This document shows positions 59,018 through 64,000 of a stretch of 64,000 nucleotides of DNA, piece after piece (within the stretch, counting starts at the first letter, position 1; every line of letters begins with the position of its first letter). Origin of the DNA: Dermatophagoides farinae. Taxonomy: Eukaryota; Arthropoda; Arachnida; Sarcoptiformes; Pyroglyphidae. The stretch lies in contig NC_134680.1 in assembly GCF_024713945.1 (NCBI RefSeq), forward strand, positions 5,763,501 through 5,827,500, read 5' to 3'. A program made the position numbers and the translations under genes. The notes beneath the pieces were generated by a model. It had not been told where the DNA came from. It searched no databases and saw only the letters and a list, made by a program, of their open reading frames with translations.

Positions 59018-60907
59018 TCAAACATAATCATCAAATTGTTGTTGTCGTTGTTTATTCATTATACAACAGAATCTTCTTATAATACGATTCCAAGAGCTGA
59101 CAGTTTTTTCTGACCAAATCCAAAAACCAGATATAATACCAGGCATTAAAAAGCTTAAATATTTAGCTAAATAAATAATTAATTTAGGTTTTACTGGCTG
59201 TACAATATGATTATCAGTCGTCGTTGCCGATGATGATGATGATGATGACGGTGATGGATTATTTGATATAAAATTTGGACATGGAATACCATAATCAAAT
59301 CTTGAACAAACATCTTGAAGCCATGAAAGTAGAAATGAATCAATATTATTTTGTTCATAATAATAACAAACAAGCATTGTACATGATGGAATTAGATATA
59401 GAATGGAAAAGAAACCAATTTTAAGCATAAATTTATCAAATTTTTCAAGATTACGTTTTGATTTCATTGTTGTACGAATATGTAATAATGATATGAAACC
59501 GGACACTAGAAAAATGAATCCCAATAATAATAATATGGCAATAGGTATCAATACAAATATGATCATATAGAATGGATTCCATATGCCAACAAAACAAACA
59601 CCAGTTAGTATATCGCCTTCAACTTTATTCATTGCCAATACAAAAATTGTCATTATAGCCGGTATTGTCCATGAGAATAGATGAAAATAATGGGCATTCG
59701 ATTCTATAGCTTCATTGCCCCATTGTAAACAAGCGGATAAAAACCATGATATGGTCAATATGATCCACCAAATTGAATTCGATATAAGAAAAAAATATAA
59801 TGTCATAAATAAAAGGGTACATTTTTCATTTTTGTTACCCTGTGATATTGTTCGAATCATTTGGACATTTGTATGACCATTTGGTTGTGGAAACGGTTGA
59901 TTACAAGCAACAGAATCGTCTAATAAAAATCCAAAGATAAAAACAATACCGATGAAAAAATAACACATACTCAAGAATATTATGGCTCTTTCTGGATATT
60001 CAAATCTTCTTGGTTCAATTAGAAATGTAAGTATTGTGAACAATGTTGAAATCACACAGAATATGGCCCACATTCCAGTCCATATACGAATTAGATGACG
60101 TTCTTTTGAATCGAATAATAGTCCATCACAAGGCATACCACAATCTTTATGTTCTTTACCTTGTATTCGAAATACATAATCCATACCGGATGGTACGACA
60201 AAATTCAATGGACATTTAAATGATAATTGATGATGATAACGATATGTCATATTTGACATTGATGAACCATATGGATGTTGTTGATAATGTGGATGATTAT
60301 GATGAGAATTACCATGTTTACCGATTATACCATGATTATACCAGCTATTTATATCCATTGGATTGGATGAAAAATGTGTATCAATCATTTCATTCGGTTC
60401 ATTATGATTATTATTATTATGATGATGATGATGATCATTATTTTCACCAAAACATAATTCTTGATCAGATTTAGGAAATTTTGCACAATCCAAATGTTCT
60501 GGCCAACGAAAACCAAATTGTTCCATCAATACATCACAACCTTTACGTGCCGATATACATAATGATCGACATGGTTTCAATGGTGTTTCCAATACATTAC
60601 AAACAGGAACATAGATTGAACATAAAAATATCTGCAAATGTGGACTACAATTAATTTTAACCAATGGTAAATATTGATGTACTTCATCTTTAGCTGATTC
60701 TTGATTAATATGGCCCAAAATATTTGGAAACATTGTTTGATTATATTTAATATCTTTACACATTGGTATTATGATTGGTTCACAACTTTCCGGTAATGTT
60801 ACCGGTTCATCTTCAACATGTTCAATTATACATGTCATATTTGATATAAATGATAAAAATATGAAAATTTTCAAACATTTCATCATCATCTCCATCTTCA
60901 TTGTCAT
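59018..60907 (-). CDS. fz: Frizzled (Wnt receptor), FZD1/2/7 class
   Basis: One intronless exon, 629 residues from the ATG at 60907. A hydrophobic signal peptide (about residues 10-25, LKIFIFLSFISNMTC) precedes the cysteine-rich Wnt-binding domain (about 40-155) with CEPIIIPMCKDIKYNQTMFP, LLGH-type NILGHINQ and the full Cys set; the FGFRWPEHLDC segment is of the FZD1/2/7 kind. An Asn/His-rich linker is expanded by CAT/AAT codons. Seven membrane segments follow. The cytoplasmic KTVSSW near the C-terminus is the KTxxxW motif that binds Dishevelled, so signalling should be intact. The short tail FDDYV might be a PDZ ligand, less typical than ETxV. In arthropods this receptor serves Wnt/beta-catenin and planar polarity. 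Confidence 0.96.
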   Translation of the reverse strand: MTMKMEMMMKCLKIFIFLSFISNMTCIIEHVEDEPVTLPESCEPIIIPMCKDIKYNQTMFPNILGHINQESAKDEVHQYLPLVKINCSPHLQIFLCSIYVPVCNVLETPLKPCRSLCISARKGCDVLMEQFGFRWPEHLDCAKFPKSDQELCFGENNDHHHHHNNNNHNEPNEMIDTHFSSNPMDINSWYNHGIIGKHGNSHHNHPHYQQHPYGSSMSNMTYRYHHQLSFKCPLNFVVPSGMDYVFRIQGKEHKDCGMPCDGLLFDSKERHLIRIWTGMWAIFCVISTLFTILTFLIEPRRFEYPERAIIFLSMCYFFIGIVFIFGFLLDDSVACNQPFPQPNGHTNVQMIRTISQGNKNEKCTLLFMTLYFFLISNSIWWIILTISWFLSACLQWGNEAIESNAHYFHLFSWTIPAIMTIFVLAMNKVEGDILTGVCFVGIWNPFYMIIFVLIPIAILLLLGFIFLVSGFISLLHIRTTMKSKRNLEKFDKFMLKIGFFSILYLIPSCTMLVCYYYEQNNIDSFLLSWLQDVCSRFDYGIPCPNFISNNPSPSSSSSSSATTTDNHIVQPVKPKLIIYLAKYLSFLMPGIISGFWIWSEKTVSSWNRIIRRFCCIMNKQRQQQFDDYV

Positions 60908-61778
60908 TTTTTTTTCTTTTTTTGATGAATTAATAGTCAAAAATCGTCAATGATTAATTGATTGATTAATAATTAATTTATAACCTGTTGATTATTCATA
61001 GTGAAAAAAAAAGATTTGGTTTTTGTTGTTGTTGTTGAAATATTGATCAAATTGGATTTGTTTTTGTTTTTTTCTTCTTCTTTATTGTTACACATATACA
61101 CAGGTTGACACGAGTTGAGCTCATACATAACGATCATCAACAAGAGATGAAGATGGCTCACAAAGACCACGACGACGACGACGACCACCACCACCACCAC
61201 TAATTCAAATCACCATAACTACACACACACACACACACACACACTATTAACATAGCCGAAAGAGAGAGAAAAAAAAACCATTCCGATGATAACAAACACA
61301 CACACACACAAAAAGCAAAAAAAATAAACCGAGAAAATGGAAAAGAAAAGCCACCCGAAAACAAGAAGGAGTGGAACCCCTGCTAAGGCTTAATGTTTCT
61401 TTTCTTTTACCACAACAACAACAACAACAACAACACCAGAACAGAAAAAAAATCGTTTACCAATCAATGTGTGGTATTTTTTTTTTGATGTCAAATCAAT
61501 CGATGGCCAAAAAAAAAAGAAGTCAAGTTTCACCATATGGCTTCATTTTGGTAAAAAAAAAATGTAAACACGCTAAATGTTTTTATTTTTTTTTTTTTTT
61601 TTGAAATAATTTATTTACATTGAAAAAAAAGACAAACAAAAATTCTTTCTATTGACTGATATTAAAATATAATGAATGTAATCGTAATTTTGTTGTGTTT
61701 TTCTTGCAGATTAATGATTGAAGATTCGTAAATTAAAAGATCAAAAGATGACCATCAAGCGGCCGTTGCTGTTGCTTA
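60908..61778. promoter_or_regulatory. Frizzled promoter region / SARAF 3' flank
   Basis: 870 bp. It includes (CCA/ACG)n near 61170-61200, (AC)n near 61221-61243 and 61295-61310, (CAA)n near 61410-61435 and T tracts near 61590. No coding sequence seen; the Frizzled promoter lies at the left end. Confidence 0.45.
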
Positions 61779-62816
61779 TTAACGTTCAGAAGTGGATGCA
61801 AAACCAGTCGATTCGGCCATATCGCCATCATCATTGGAACCACCACCACCACCACCAAAAAATCCTCCTCCACTGGAATTCATGAATGTATCGGCCGTTG
61901 ATGATCTACCAAAATTATTATCATCATCAAAATATGAAGATGTATGGTCCGGTATGGTACGATTTTGATTGGAACCCAATAAATAGCCCATAAGACCACC
62001 GGTTGCCATACCGCCCAACATACCTGGCCATATACTACTACTTCCACCAGCCGAATGTTTCGGATAAGATGAAGCCATTGATGGTTGAGGCGGTGGCTGA
62101 TGTTGTTGTGATTCTTGTTGAAATAAATCGGATCGAAATCCAGGTGGTGGTGGTGCTGAAGGTCGGGCGAAAAATGGAAATTGATTACCATCATTACCAT
62201 AACCATGACGAGCAGTATTGGAATTATCCGTTTCATTTGATTTCGAACTTTTTCGAAGACATTTATAATAGATGAAAAATATGATCAATGCAACAACAAT
62301 AATCGGTATGAATGAAAATGATTCATTCTTAGTTGATTTGGTAGCTGGTTTCATTCGATCATGACCACTGAAATAATTTCCACCTGGAAAGGCTTGTTGT
62401 TGATGACCACCAGAACGTTCAACAATAGTATATCGAAGACCACAGGAACCAGCAAAAATATATTCATCATCCTTTGAATCATAACCTTCACATGACATAT
62501 CCAATTGTCCAAATTTATATTTTGAAGGCATATCAGCTTTACATTCCCATTGAATGGATCGACCATCCGAACCACGATTATAACATTGAGCGGAATAGAT
62601 TCGTACACGATTACAATGGTCACCAACACATGTTAATTGTTGAATTGGTGATGTTCGACGAGCGGCTGTCCAACGATCCGAATGTAATGTTAATGTTTGA
62701 ATATCTTTCAATTTGATTCGATCATTTTCAGAATTTCCCATGTCGACCATCATAATCATCACCAACAATAATAATAAAAGACACATTTGATGAATTGAAT
62801 GATTTATTATTATCAT
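61779..62816 (-). CDS. SARAF: Store-operated calcium entry regulator SARAF (TMEM66)
   Basis: One intronless exon of 345 residues from the ATG at 62816. SARAF is an ER membrane protein that promotes slow inactivation of store-operated Ca2+ entry by acting on STIM. A signal peptide (about residues 10-25, MCLLLLLLVMIMMV) is followed by the lumenal domain with KDIQTLTLHSDRWTAARR, SPIQQLTCVGDHC, IQWECKADMP, KFGQLDMSCEGYDSKDDEY and GSCGLRYT, all matching SARAF including the Cys pattern. One membrane segment lies about 167-185 (FSFIPIIVVALIIFFIYY). The cytosolic part is Pro/Gln-rich with a Gly-rich patch and FRSDLF-type elements typical of SARAF tails. An AATAGATGGCGA element lies about 190 bp upstream. 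Confidence 0.94.
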   Translation of the reverse strand: MIIINHSIHQMCLLLLLLVMIMMVDMGNSENDRIKLKDIQTLTLHSDRWTAARRTSPIQQLTCVGDHCNRVRIYSAQCYNRGSDGRSIQWECKADMPSKYKFGQLDMSCEGYDSKDDEYIFAGSCGLRYTIVERSGGHQQQAFPGGNYFSGHDRMKPATKSTKNESFSFIPIIVVALIIFFIYYKCLRKSSKSNETDNSNTARHGYGNDGNQFPFFARPSAPPPPGFRSDLFQQESQQHQPPPQPSMASSYPKHSAGGSSSIWPGMLGGMATGGLMGYLLGSNQNRTIPDHTSSYFDDDNNFGRSSTADTFMNSSGGGFFGGGGGGSNDDGDMAESTGFASTSER

Positions 62817-63316
62817 TTTTATTTCGTTTGTGTAAATGGATTCAGGCCAAAAAAAAAACAATTTTGATTGATAATAATAAAAAACTTGTTTACATGACGA
62901 AATAAAGAATCAATCATCATCAACATTGAGAAAAATGATATCGTTCATACACATTCATCCGATAGATGGTGGTATTGTTTGTAATTTTTTTTTAGAAATT
63001 CCTATCAATAGATGGCGATAATTTTCGTGTGAAAAAAAAATTTTAAATTTTTCAATTTCAATTTGAAAAACAAAATTCTTTAGAAAATAAAAAAAAAATT
63101 CACGCATGTTTTGGTTGTCGTCATTTTTTTTTTGTTCACATTTAAATTTTTGGAATTTCCCCGATTTTTTTTTATTACATGAAAATTTATGGCACGCGCG
63201 CTCATCCCAGTGTGTGTGTGTGTGTGTGCATTCAATTCACAATAAATTTTACACTTTTGAATTTATTGGAAAAAAAAGGATTTTTTTTTCCTCTAGAGAT
63301 TCAAGAATTTGTCAAA

Positions 63317-63345
<29 letters not shown>
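63317..63345. repeat. (TG)14 microsatellite
   Basis: Uninterrupted TG dinucleotides, the longest of several in the window. Confidence 0.95.
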
Positions 63346-63347
<2 letters not shown>

Positions 63348-63391
63348 AATCTGTATCAAATTATCGTTGTTTGAGATTAAAAATTTTCACT

Positions 63392-63418
63392 TCTCTCTCT
63401 CTCTCTCTCTCTCTCTCT
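63392..63418. repeat. (TC)13 microsatellite
   Basis: Uninterrupted TC dinucleotides 46 bp downstream of the (TG)14 run. Confidence 0.95.
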
Positions 63419-64000
63419 GATTTAACGCATAATTTATTAACGCATAAAATTATCGATAATTCCCATAATGATGTGCAAAAAAAAAAAACGAATGATGCAA
63501 TGATGATGAAAATTGTTGCCACCACCACAGGCACCAACATTCTTATCTTGTGATCATCATCAAAATTATTATTATTATTGAAAGTAAAGAAAAATACGAA
63601 AATGAAAAACAAATAAATAAATAATAAACATTCGAATTCAGGTGCGACAACAACAACAACAAAATGTGTGATGATGATGATGTGTGTGTTTGGTAATAAT
63701 TTTGAATGGCGAAGAAGAAGAAAAAAAAATTTCCACAATGTGTAAACATAGTATTTTTTTTTAATAAATTATTGAAATAAGAAAATCTTAAATTCAATCT
63801 TAAATCTATTTTTGGGAACATCATAGTCATCATCTTGAAAAGTTGTATACAAGAAAAAAAAACAGAGCGTAATTTTTTGTTTTCTTTCTTTCTTTCACCC
63901 CTCTCCCCCCACGGGAACAAGTAGAAGACAACCTGTTGATTTGTCATTCATGTGTGTGTGTGTGTGTGTGTGTGATGTTTAATCTATTTGTTTTTAGGAT

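Larger units (their letters stand above)
62817..64000. other. Right-end gap upstream of SARAF
   Basis: SARAF promoter side followed by simple repeats: (TG)n at 63211-63228, 63317-63345 and 63951-63974, (TC)n at 63392-63418, CAA and ATT runs near 63575 and 63648. No gene seen to the window edge. Confidence 0.5.

Overview
The window is nuclear DNA of an animal, most likely an arthropod. It is very AT-rich, with compact introns of roughly 50-120 bp, long runs of (ATG/CAT)n, (TG)n and poly-T between genes, and poly-Asn, poly-Gln and poly-His tracts inside proteins. It carries a chitin synthase and a TRPN/NompC mechanosensory channel. This combination resembles an acariform (dust-mite-like) genome; that assignment is inference, because no species marker was tested. 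I see no tRNA, rRNA, transposon, provirus or CRISPR.

Layout. 0-4 kb: 3' end of an acyl-CoA dehydrogenase (+), proteasome maturation protein POMP (+), a probable complex I subunit NDUFC2 (-), and an HMGB/Dsp1-type chromatin protein (-). 6.8-15 kb: nompC (-) with many ankyrin exons. 17.5-19.2 kb: phosphoglycerate dehydrogenase (-). 21.6-23.6 kb: an intronless bHLH protein with an SREBP-like DNA-binding domain (-). 25.9-32.5 kb: FBXO47 (-), then eIF3c (-) divergent from ZCCHC8 (+). 32.6-37.6 kb: SMIM14-like (-), then LIM kinase (+). 37.9-43.4 kb: chitin synthase (-). 45-49.6 kb: two tandem HSP70 genes (-). 50-56.5 kb: a 3-beta-HSD-type reductase (-) and guanylate kinase (-) with a possible distal first exon. 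59-62.8 kb: Frizzled (-) and SARAF (-), both intronless. Gaps of 1-2.8 kb hold only simple repeats and presumed promoters.

The genes form no operon or dedicated system: they cover housekeeping (POMP, eIF3c, HSP70, NDUFC2, PHGDH, guanylate kinase), RNA surveillance (ZCCHC8), cuticle building (chitin synthase) and signalling (Frizzled, LIMK, SARAF, NompC). Exon models were built by hand from GT/AG sites, with reading frame checked across every junction. Two genes do not close: PHGDH has one surplus base, and the 5' end of nompC is out of frame at two places.

Most interesting: an HSP70 tandem pair whose introns are almost identical while the substrate-binding domain of one copy has changed heavily and lost EEVD; a ZCCHC8 without its zinc knuckle; an SREBP-like bHLH without membrane domain; nompC introns that are all phase 0 and cut the channel into ankyrin-repeat modules; a 30-bp perfect palindrome; and a recurrent CTCF-like motif in the gaps.
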